Part shown: one piece after another, positions 1-5,102 of the stretch
Layout of the letters: each line of letters begins with the position of its first letter
Numbering within the stretch: position 1 is the first letter of the stretch
Assembly (NCBI GenBank): GCA_029779385.1
Contig: JAKPAQ010000385.1
Span: forward strand, 1-5,497
Source: Actinomycetes bacterium
GTDB taxonomy: Bacteria > Actinomycetota > Actinomycetes > Propionibacteriales > Nocardioidaceae
DNA: 5,497 nt
Direction of reading: 5' to 3'
Program-made: the position numbers and the translations under genes
Notes under the pieces: model-generated
What the model was told of the DNA's origin: nothing
Database searches by the model: none
Seen by the model: only the letters and a program-made list of their open reading frames with translations

Positions 1-1
1 C

Positions 2-964
2 CTCAAGCTCGCAATCACAACTGCGCAATACGTGGGCAATGTGACGCCGTTTACGAGTGTTAACCCAACCCAGCTTTCCGTGGTTGGCACCTACGGCAAC
101 CAAGGTCCGCAGACCACGCAGAACTTCCAGATCACCCTGTCGATTCCGGCCAATCTGTATGCAAGTGCCCCCACCGCAACTGCTGTGTCAGGTTTCACTG
201 CGAGCGCCTTCACTGGTTCGCTCGCTGCCGGTTGGACGATCGTTTTCACCCGCAACGCCCAGCTCGCTTCCGGCGTTGTTAACCAACCATTCAGCACGAC
301 GATCACGTTCACTGACCCTGGCGCCTCGTTCAGTGATGCGCCGTTCCGTCGCTGGGCAGGAACCTCGTTCGCCCTCACCGGAACCGCAACCGCGACCAAC
401 GGCACGCCGGCCGCAGCTGCACCGACAGTCGCCGCCACGCCGAACGTTAACTTCTCGGTCACCGACGCGAATGCGATCTGGGCTGACGCCTCAGGCAACA
501 ACAATGTACTTTTCGGGCCGAACCTTCGGTTCACGGCCGCTAAGGTATACAACGCTGGCAACTCGAGCATCGGGAAGATGAAACTCGAGATCCGTATCAA
601 CCGTCCCGGCAATGTTTGGCCTGGAACGAATTTCTTCCGGGGCGCACCCAAACAGGTCGCGGTCGTCCAAAACGGTTCTCGCTGGCAGCAGCTCTCGGGT
701 TCCGCGGGCTACAACTTCAACGGCGGAGTTGGCCCCTGGCTCTACTACTTCGAAACGATCGAGAACGGGTTCACGCCTGCTACCGCTAACGGCGGAAGCG
801 ACGCTCTCGACGGCCCGGTTTCCCCAGAAGGAATCGATATCCTCATTAAAAGCAACGGGGGCGACACCATCGTTGGCACCTTCAACGCTCCTCACTCGGT
901 GATGACTGTTTCAGCGGACCACGCCAATCCTTCGGCACACAATGACAACGCTTGGATAAGCTGA
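2..964 (+). CDS. Exported beta-rich surface-type protein, 5' end outside the window
   Basis: The frame is open from base 2 to the TGA at 962-964, giving 320 visible residues. A GTG at 32 could serve as a start, but no signal peptide or ribosome site precedes it and the frame stays open upstream, so I treat the gene as truncated by the window edge. About residues 12-130 are rich in Thr, Ser, Asn and Ala with alternating hydrophobics (for example QNFQITLSIPANLY and PFSTTITFTDPG), as in Ig-like or DUF11-type extracellular repeat domains. An Ala/Pro/Thr linker (GTPAAAAPTVAATP) separates this from a second aromatic, Asn/Gly-rich domain. There are no cysteines, no LPXTG motif and no C-terminal membrane anchor, which suggests a secreted or non-covalently attached envelope protein. 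The family is not recognised. It lies 58 bp before the nucleotidyltransferase, which seems to have its own promoter, so a functional link is not shown. Confidence 0.7.
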   Translation, partial: LKLAITTAQYVGNVTPFTSVNPTQLSVVGTYGNQGPQTTQNFQITLSIPANLYASAPTATAVSGFTASAFTGSLAAGWTIVFTRNAQLASGVVNQPFSTTITFTDPGASFSDAPFRRWAGTSFALTGTATATNGTPAAAAPTVAATPNVNFSVTDANAIWADASGNNNVLFGPNLRFTAAKVYNAGNSSIGKMKLEIRINRPGNVWPGTNFFRGAPKQVAVVQNGSRWQQLSGSAGYNFNGGVGPWLYYFETIENGFTPATANGGSDALDGPVSPEGIDILIKSNGGDTIVGTFNAPHSVMTVSADHANPSAHNDNAWIS

Positions 965-1009
965 GTTTTGATTTCAACCGTGCACCAATTTTGGCCTGTT
1001 GTCGCCGAC

Positions 1010-1023
1010 TAGAATTTGACGCA
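1010..1023 (+). promoter_or_regulatory. Putative -10 box for a leaderless transcript
   Basis: TAGAAT at 1010-1015 matches the TANNNT actinobacterial -10 pattern and ends 7 nt before the ATG at 1023. Transcription would then start at or next to the first base of the start codon. No Shine-Dalgarno sequence lies before this ATG, which agrees with leaderless initiation. No good -35 hexamer is present at 16-18 bp spacing, so the call rests on the -10 match and its spacing. Confidence 0.45.
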
Positions 1024-1949
1024 TGACCACGACGCTCACCTTCGCCGAGGCTGTCGCCTTGGCGACCGCGTGGGCCGACCGATTCGCCCGACAGCACGGC
1101 TGTCGGGCGTTGGTCGTGAAGGGGTCAGTGCTCGAGGCTCAAGGCTTGCGCGGGCACCACGAGTCCGTCGACGTTGACCTGATGGTCGATCCGGCTGAGT
1201 TTGATCGGTTCGTGGCCGCGCTCGCCGAAGCCGGCTGGCATGCGATGGCGCCCGTCAATTCGATCGGCATCATGGACAAACACTCCGCGACCGTGCTGCA
1301 CGAAAAGTGGCCGATCACTATCGACGTGCACCGGTTCTTTCCCGGCTTTCTCGCCGACCCGCAAACCGTGTTCGAGGCGCTGTGGCAGCGGCGAACCACC
1401 GCGGTCGTCGCCGGCGTCGACGTAACCACGCCCGACCCGGTCGGGCATGCGGCGATCGCCGCGCTGCACTACCTGCGACACACCTCCCCCGGGGCCATCA
1501 CCAACCTCGTCGACCCGCTCGCCGAACGCACGATCGTTGCGCTCGGGCCCGAAGGATTGGCCGAACTTTCTGCGTTCGCCGGCCAAACTGGTTCTGCGCG
1601 AACGCTCGCACTCTTCCTCGAAAAGGTCGGCGCACCCCCAGCGGTCGACGACCCGGCTCTGGCCGAGGCGTACCGGAACTGGGAAATGAACTCCCACGCC
1701 GCGCCGTCGACTGGTTGGCTCGTCGGCATCGGTCGCCAACCGGTCCACAAATGGCCGGCAGTCATCTGGCATGCGCTGTTCTTGACCGACGAAGAAATCG
1801 CCGAGCACTACCTGCTGCCCGAACACCTCAAACCCGGCGACACGATCTTTCGCGCCCGGATGCGCCGGCTGGCCAAAGGGCTCAAGAACGCACCCGGTGC
1901 GCTCGTCTACCTCGTGCGATTCAACCTGACCCACCGGCGGAAACGATGA
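1023..1949 (+). CDS. Nucleotidyltransferase family protein (NTP_transf_5-like)
   Basis: This 308-residue soluble protein has the layout of the uncharacterised nucleotidyltransferase family PF14907, part of the polymerase-beta-type fold. A Lys-Gly-Ser element (K33-G34-S35 in ALVVKGSVLEAQGLRG) is followed by the acidic pair D50-x-D52 in SVDVDLMVDPAEF. A third acidic site fits D101-x-H103 in ITIDVHRFFPG. These would bind metal and nucleotide. The substrate is unknown; members lie beside PqqD-like proteins and polysaccharide genes. The C-terminal part is helical and ends with a basic LTHRRKR tail. The ATG at 1023 is chosen because the catalytic core starts soon after it and a TAGAAT box sits just upstream. 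The stop overlaps the next gene by ATGA, indicating translational coupling. All three candidate catalytic acids are present, so it is probably active. Confidence 0.82.
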   Translation: MTTTLTFAEAVALATAWADRFARQHGCRALVVKGSVLEAQGLRGHHESVDVDLMVDPAEFDRFVAALAEAGWHAMAPVNSIGIMDKHSATVLHEKWPITIDVHRFFPGFLADPQTVFEALWQRRTTAVVAGVDVTTPDPVGHAAIAALHYLRHTSPGAITNLVDPLAERTIVALGPEGLAELSAFAGQTGSARTLALFLEKVGAPPAVDDPALAEAYRNWEMNSHAAPSTGWLVGIGRQPVHKWPAVIWHALFLTDEEIAEHYLLPEHLKPGDTIFRARMRRLAKGLKNAPGALVYLVRFNLTHRRKR

Positions 1950-2269
1950 CCGAACCGAACGCCGAACCGACCGCGCTCTGGCGCCACGGTGCCGACATTG
2001 CCGAGACCGGAAACGAACACCGCCGCGCCCTGCTAAACCTTGAGCGCCTCGACCAACCGCCGGTGCTGCTCGAAGGCGCCGCGATGATCATCCACGACGC
2101 CGTCGACGGAACCCGCGACACCGACGCGATCATCGCCCACCTGTCCGCCAGCTATCCAGACGTCTACAATCTGGCGACCCAAGTGCGCGAATGTTTGGCC
2201 CAGTTGGCGGCCACTGGGATAATCGTCACAACGCCAACTCTTCAAGACGAAACCGGCACGACCACGTAA
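1946..2269 (+). CDS. PqqD-like small protein (peptide chaperone family)
   Basis: The 107-residue product matches the PqqD family (PF05402) in layout. It has a short strand region with LLNLERLDQPPVLLEG (residues 29-44), the AMIIHDAVDGTRDTDAI helix-turn with the conserved D54-G55, and a helical C-terminal part ending near LAQLAATGIIV. PqqD proteins have a winged-helix fold and usually present a peptide to a radical-SAM or other modifying enzyme; they are not catalysts. No radical-SAM gene lies in this window. The ATG at 1946 overlaps the upstream TGA (ATGA), with a weak GGCGGA ribosome site at 1936-1941. The same frame is open much farther upstream, but that part overlaps the nucleotidyltransferase gene out of frame and is not protein-like. 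Pairing with the nucleotidyltransferase suggests a shared step, whose substrate is unknown. Confidence 0.78.
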   Translation: MTEPNAEPTALWRHGADIAETGNEHRRALLNLERLDQPPVLLEGAAMIIHDAVDGTRDTDAIIAHLSASYPDVYNLATQVRECLAQLAATGIIVTTPTLQDETGTTT

Positions 2270-2310
2270 ACTGGAAGTTCTGCCGCTAGACCACCGCAAA
2301 CCCCAGAAGG
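2267..2310 (+). promoter_or_regulatory. Possible -10 box and ribosome site ahead of the kinase gene
   Basis: TAAACT at 2267-2272 overlaps the pqqD-like stop codon and fits TANNNT, but no clear -35 sequence precedes it. AGAAGG at 2305-2310 is the only Shine-Dalgarno-like stretch, 14 nt before the ATG at 2325, which is a long spacing. The kinase gene may simply be read through from the upstream genes. Confidence 0.25.
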
Positions 2311-2324
2311 GCTGCTCGCTGTTC

Positions 2325-3791
2325 ATGGAACTGAACGACTACCTCCGGATCCTGCGCAACCACTGGTTGGGCGTGGTCGTCATCGTGCTCGCCTGCGTGA
2401 GCCTGGCCGGCCTCTACAACCTCACCCAGCCGCAAGTGTTCGCCGCGAACGCCACAGGGTTCGTCAGCGCCGGCGGCAGTTCCAGCGAACCGGCCCTGTC
2501 GTCGGTAAGCGACAGCCTCGCCAAGAGTCGCGCGAAGTCCTACATCGACTTGGCCACCAGTCGCGCCACCGCGCAGACTGTCATCAACGACCTTGGTTTG
2601 AACGAAAGCCCGGCCTCGCTCATTGGCCGGATCAGCGCCGAACAACCGGCCGACACCGTCTCCATCGACATCACCGCCCGCGCCCCCAGCCCGCGCGAAG
2701 CCCAAGAGTTGGCCGACGCGTGGGTTTCGGCCCTGCAAGAGCAAGTCGAGAAGATCGAAAACCCCGACGGCAAGAATGAATCTCCCATTCGGATCGTGCC
2801 GGTCGAGGCGGCTGCCCGACCCACCGCGCCGGTCTCACCGAACGTCACACGTAACCTCGCCATCGGCCTTGGTGCTGGTCTGCTGCTCGGTTTCGCCTAC
2901 GCGCTAGTGCGCAGCCAGTTGGACCGGCGGATCCGCTCGACTTCGGCAGTCGAAAAGGAGTTTGGCGTCTCGGTTGTCGGCACCATCCTCAAGGCGCCCG
3001 TGCTCAAGCACGGCACCGGCGAGGCCGCCCAGTTAGCGGTCCTGTCTGGGAACTCGCGTGGCCACGACCAGTCCGCGGCCGAAGCGTTTAGAAAACTCCG
3101 CACCAACTTGCAGTTCATGTCAGTCGATGACCCGCCGCGCGTCATCGTGGTGACCAGCCCCAAACCCAGCGACGGCAAATCGACCGTCACCGCGAACCTC
3201 GCCGCCGCGATCGCCGCGTCCGGCTCGCCGGTGATCCTCATCGACGGCGACCTGCGTCGCCCCACCGTGGCGACCTCGTTCGGTCTCGTCGAAGGCGCCG
3301 GCCTGACCGATGTGCTCATTGGGCGCGTCGGCATCGACGAAGTCCTGCAACCACACGCCGAACTGCCCGGCCTGTCAGTGTTGGCCGCCGGCGGCATCCC
3401 GCCGAACCCCAGCGAACTGCTCGGCTCGCAGACGATGGGACGACTGCTCACCGAGTTGAGCGAGCGCGCGATCGTCCTCGTTGACGCTCCCCCGCTGCTG
3501 CCAGTCACCGACGGCGCAGTGCTGACCGCGATGGCCGACGGCGCGTTTGTAGTCATCTCCGCCGGCAGAACTCTGGACACCGAACTGGCGGCCTCGCTCG
3601 AATACTTGGGCAACGTCAACGGTCAAGTTCTCGGCATCGTGTTCAACGGCGTCACCGCCCGCGACGTGTATGCCTCGGGGTACTACTACAGCCAGAACAC
3701 CGACAAAAAGGGCGGCAAGAAGAGCGGCAAGAAGTCGAAGTCTTCACGCGGCGAAAAGTCGACCGGCAAGCGAGTCGCGTCCAAGGCCTAA
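2325..3791 (+). CDS. Polysaccharide chain-length determinant fused to BY-type tyrosine autokinase
   Basis: This 488-residue membrane protein controls polysaccharide assembly or export through cycles of tyrosine autophosphorylation. Residues 1-13 are cytoplasmic and residues about 14-33 form TM1. A short external Wzz domain (about 34-177) follows, ending in spaced prolines P166, P169 and P172. TM2 is about 178-195 with a glycine-rich GLGAGLLLG. The cytoplasmic kinase carries the oligomerisation motif E253-x2-R256-x2-R259, Walker A SPKPSDGKST (278-287, K285), Walker A' VILIDGDLRRP (303-313) and Walker B IVLVDAPP (383-390). The tyrosine cluster is small: Y449, Y453, Y454 and Y455. It is followed by a Lys/Ser/Gly tail (461-488) with ten lysines, unusual because the cluster normally sits close to the C-terminus. 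Wzz and kinase are in one chain, unlike the split CpsC/CpsD of firmicutes. The ATG at 2325 is chosen because TM1 follows at the expected distance and no better start lies upstream. Confidence 0.93.
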   Translation: MELNDYLRILRNHWLGVVVIVLACVSLAGLYNLTQPQVFAANATGFVSAGGSSSEPALSSVSDSLAKSRAKSYIDLATSRATAQTVINDLGLNESPASLIGRISAEQPADTVSIDITARAPSPREAQELADAWVSALQEQVEKIENPDGKNESPIRIVPVEAAARPTAPVSPNVTRNLAIGLGAGLLLGFAYALVRSQLDRRIRSTSAVEKEFGVSVVGTILKAPVLKHGTGEAAQLAVLSGNSRGHDQSAAEAFRKLRTNLQFMSVDDPPRVIVVTSPKPSDGKSTVTANLAAAIAASGSPVILIDGDLRRPTVATSFGLVEGAGLTDVLIGRVGIDEVLQPHAELPGLSVLAAGGIPPNPSELLGSQTMGRLLTELSERAIVLVDAPPLLPVTDGAVLTAMADGAFVVISAGRTLDTELAASLEYLGNVNGQVLGIVFNGVTARDVYASGYYYSQNTDKKGGKKSGKKSKSSRGEKSTGKRVASKA

Positions 3792-3795
3792 TTCG

Positions 3796-3815
3796 TCGGA
3801 TGGCTCAAAATCCGA
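3796..3815. terminator. Weak inverted repeat in the convergent junction
   Basis: TCGGAT (3796-3801) and ATCCGA (3810-3815) form a perfect 6-bp inverted repeat with an 8-nt loop, spanning the gap between the kinase stop and the mazF stop. There is no U-tract on either side, so termination here would be weak or need a factor. It could also be chance. Confidence 0.2.
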
Positions 3816-4149
3816 GGTAGTCAGCGAGCCACTCGCGGATCTCCTCGAACGTCTCGTCATCGATTCGGCCTGCGTAACCATCGAAGCGGCTGCGCGAAAT
3901 CGTGCGCAACTGTTCGGTCATGGCGAAACCGCTCAATCCCGCGATTTCGATCGGCACATGATTTGGCCAGCCCCGATCCGTCATGGTGATCGGCACACCA
4001 AGCGCGAGCGGATCGACCAACTCAAGGTAGGTCGCCGAAGCGACGATCACGAATGGGCGCCGCCCTGCCTGTTCGCGGCCGATAGTGACATCGGAGCGTA
4101 TCCAGTAGACGTCGCCGGGGCGAACGCAGACGCCGGTCGGTTCAGTCAC
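3805..4149 (-). CDS. mazF: MazF/PemK-type endoribonuclease toxin
   Basis: The 114-residue product starting at GTG 4149 has the MazF/PemK-type layout (PF02452), a ribosome-independent RNase that cuts mRNA at short motifs. The first strand is RPGDVYWIRSD (residues 10-20). The conserved GREQAGRRPFVIV loop follows (24-36), with R25 a candidate catalytic residue, then GVPITMT (51-57) containing the usual Thr, and TEQLRTISRSRF (78-89). A closing helix (DETFEEIREWLADYLGF) ends the protein. The frame is open back to a TTG at 4242 inside the PIN-toxin gene, but those 31 residues are not MazF-like, and a start at 4149 gives the usual family length. No good Shine-Dalgarno sequence precedes the GTG, so coupling to the upstream gene is possible. 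No MazE-type partner is visible. The gene ends 13 bp from the convergent kinase gene. Confidence 0.85.
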   Translation of the reverse strand: MTEPTGVCVRPGDVYWIRSDVTIGREQAGRRPFVIVASATYLELVDPLALGVPITMTDRGWPNHVPIEIAGLSGFAMTEQLRTISRSRFDGYAGRIDDETFEEIREWLADYLGF

Positions 4150-4236
4150 GAGCCGAGGCCGTAAGTTCGGCGACTTCGGCCCAATAGTCCGCGCGGGGAG
4201 GACCTTGCCGGTCAGGAACTCCGCGTTGACGGCAGT
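4142..4236 (-). other. Possible eroded antitoxin 3' end upstream of mazF
   Basis: In the frame that is neither that of the PIN toxin nor that of mazF, codons ending in PRADYWAEVAELTASARD run to a TGA at 4144-4142. This overlaps the mazF GTG as GTGACTGA, the tight overlap expected between an antitoxin and its toxin. No start codon exists in this frame after the previous stop, so it cannot be made as it stands. The PIN toxin carries an extra tail (VLPSTRSS) after the DPW where its family often ends, which fits a recombination joint here. This is inference from composition and spacing, not a family match. Confidence 0.2.
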
Positions 4237-4649
4237 ACCCAAGGGTCGACCACCACCACGCCCGTGTGCGCGAAGTCCTTCACGTTGCGCGTCGCACAGG
4301 TCGCGTCGTGCGCTAGGCAGATCGCGGCGATCTGGGCGTCGGCCGTACTGATTGGAGTGCCCGCAGCCTCGCGAGCCGCAAGCACATCGGCATAACGTTC
4401 GGCCGCAAAGTCGTCAAATGCCAGCACCGACCGGCTCCCCCGATACGGCTCGATCGCTTCATCGATCCGCGCGGCCAAAACGTGCTTGCGCCGACCGTCC
4501 GGAAGTCTGCGCACGCCAGCGAGCATTTCGGCAAGAGTTATCGAGGCGATCGCGACGTCGCCCGTCAACGACTCGAGCCAGTCGACGACGCGCGGCTCCG
4601 GTGTCGGCCGGAACAATTCCGAGATGACGTTCGTGTCGAGGACGATCAC
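4212..4649 (-). CDS. vapC: PIN-domain ribonuclease toxin (VapC/FitB type)
   Basis: This 145-residue PIN-domain protein is a Mg-dependent RNase toxin that is held inactive by the antitoxin encoded just upstream. The N-terminus MIVLDTNVISELFRP is typical of FitB-like members. The acidic residues expected in the active site are all visible: D5, E41 (in ITLAEMLAG), D104 (in STADAQIAAI) and D125 (in RNVKDF). The C-terminal VVVVDPW (131-137) matches the usual family end, and the last eight residues VLPSTRSS look like an added tail. The start is GTG at 4649, overlapping the antitoxin TGA as GTGA, so the two are translationally coupled. The protein looks full length and active. Known relatives cut tRNA or rRNA, but the target here cannot be told from sequence. 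Confidence 0.9.
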   Translation of the reverse strand: MIVLDTNVISELFRPTPEPRVVDWLESLTGDVAIASITLAEMLAGVRRLPDGRRKHVLAARIDEAIEPYRGSRSVLAFDDFAAERYADVLAAREAAGTPISTADAQIAAICLAHDATCATRNVKDFAHTGVVVVDPWVLPSTRSS

Positions 4650-4879
4650 TCGAAGTCCACGGCCCGAGCGACGTCGACACGTGCCGGAATCTGCAGTTCG
4701 TCGACTCCGCCGACGTCGTTCGCGGCAGCTAAAAGTGCCATGCCGATGTGTGGCCGACGGGCTGCCTTAGTCAAAATGTCGCGAACTTCAGCTTCCATCG
4801 ACCGACCGTGCGCCTTCGCCTGCAAAACGAGTTGCTGCTTTACCTGGTCATCGAGACCGCGAACGATGATTGATGACAT
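4646..4879 (-). CDS. vapB: Ribbon-helix-helix antitoxin (FitA-like)
   Basis: The 77-residue product has an N-terminal Arc/MetJ-type ribbon-helix-helix (SSIIVRGLDDQV, then KAHGRSMEAEVRDILTKAA), used as a dimer to bind DNA. Its C-terminal tail (ELQIPARVDVARAVDFE) would wrap the PIN toxin. Arginine R67 or R72 is placed to enter the toxin active site, as a FitA arginine does in the known FitAB structure. A GTG at 4888 would add three residues, but GAAAGG at 4890-4895 lies only 1 nt from it and 10 nt from the ATG at 4879, so I choose the ATG. The gene overlaps the toxin by four bases. Two inverted repeats lie just upstream of the start and are the likely operator for autorepression. Confidence 0.88.
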   Translation of the reverse strand: MSSIIVRGLDDQVKQQLVLQAKAHGRSMEAEVRDILTKAARRPHIGMALLAAANDVGGVDELQIPARVDVARAVDFE

Positions 4880-4889
4880 CAGAATCACG

Positions 4890-4896
4890 CCTTTCT
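4890..4896 (-). promoter_or_regulatory. Ribosome binding site of the antitoxin gene
   Basis: On the - strand this reads AGAAAGG. It sits 10 nt from the ATG at 4879 but only 1 nt from the GTG at 4888, which decides in favour of the ATG start. Confidence 0.65.
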
Positions 4897-4916
4897 GCTA
4901 TCAGTGATGATAGCAG
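4895..4916. promoter_or_regulatory. Perfect 9-bp inverted repeat, likely antitoxin operator
   Basis: CTGCTATCA (4895-4903) and TGATAGCAG (4908-4916) are exact reverse complements separated by GTGA. The repeat covers the predicted -10 box of the toxin-antitoxin promoter and lies 16 bp upstream of the antitoxin ATG. Ribbon-helix-helix antitoxins bind such palindromes to repress their own operon. Confidence 0.72.
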
Positions 4917-4934
4917 TTTCGGCCGAAAACTGAA
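4907..4934 (-). promoter_or_regulatory. Predicted promoter of the toxin-antitoxin operon
   Basis: On the - strand TATCAT (4912-4907) is a good -10 box. A weak -35 element, TTCAGT (4934-4929), lies 16 bp upstream. Transcription would start near 4900 and leave about 20 nt of leader that contains the AGAAAGG ribosome site. The -10 box lies within the perfect inverted repeat. Confidence 0.5.
4914..4932. promoter_or_regulatory. Second inverted repeat next to the operator
   Basis: CAGTTTCGG (4914-4922) faces CCGAAAACTG (4923-4932). The arms are complementary except for one extra A. It shares its CAG with the first repeat and fills the -35/-10 spacer of the predicted promoter, so it may be a second binding site for the antitoxin-toxin complex. 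Confidence 0.4.
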
Positions 4935-4988
4935 GCGGCCCGTGTGCTTCTGCCCGTGCCGAATTGCGCCGAAAGGAATTGGATACGC

Positions 4989-5102
4989 GTGAGTTGGCCG
5001 AAGGTTCGGCTCCAGTACGTGGACACGGTTGAACAGGCGACCCTAATGGGCACACGGATCGATGTGCCCGCGTTCACGGCCACGGAGTGTACGGATGGCT
5101 AG
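4989..5102 (+). CDS. Possible small ORF, 37 codons, unknown
   Basis: A GTG at 4989 opens a 37-residue frame ending at TAG 5100-5102. GAAAGGA at 4971-4977 is a fair Shine-Dalgarno sequence 11 nt upstream, and G/C is common at third codon positions. The product begins MSWPKVRLQYVDTVEQATLM and matches no family I recognise. An overlapping + frame ending at about 5033 contains RRKELDTRELAEGSA, which is equally protein-like but lacks a good start. Either may be a remnant of a former gene, so this is only a tentative call. Confidence 0.2.
   Translation: MSWPKVRLQYVDTVEQATLMGTRIDVPAFTATECTDG

Noticed and set aside
1307..1945. Long upstream extension of the PqqD-like frame
   Set aside because: The extension is out of frame inside the nucleotidyltransferase gene and is extremely Arg/Pro/Ala rich. 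The PqqD-like domain fits fully after the ATG at 1946.
3670..4164. 164-codon + strand frame across the kinase end and mazF
   Set aside because: It overlaps two well-supported genes in other frames, and its Arg/Pro/Ser-rich composition is typical of an antisense shadow.
4150..4242. TTG start for mazF within the PIN-toxin gene
   Set aside because: The added 31 residues do not resemble MazF N-termini, and the GTG at 4149 gives normal family length.
4997..5010. GCCGAA-GG-TTCGGC palindrome
   Set aside because: The 2-nt spacer cannot form a hairpin loop, it lies inside the tentative small ORF, and no promoter is nearby. Short GC-rich palindromes are common in such DNA.
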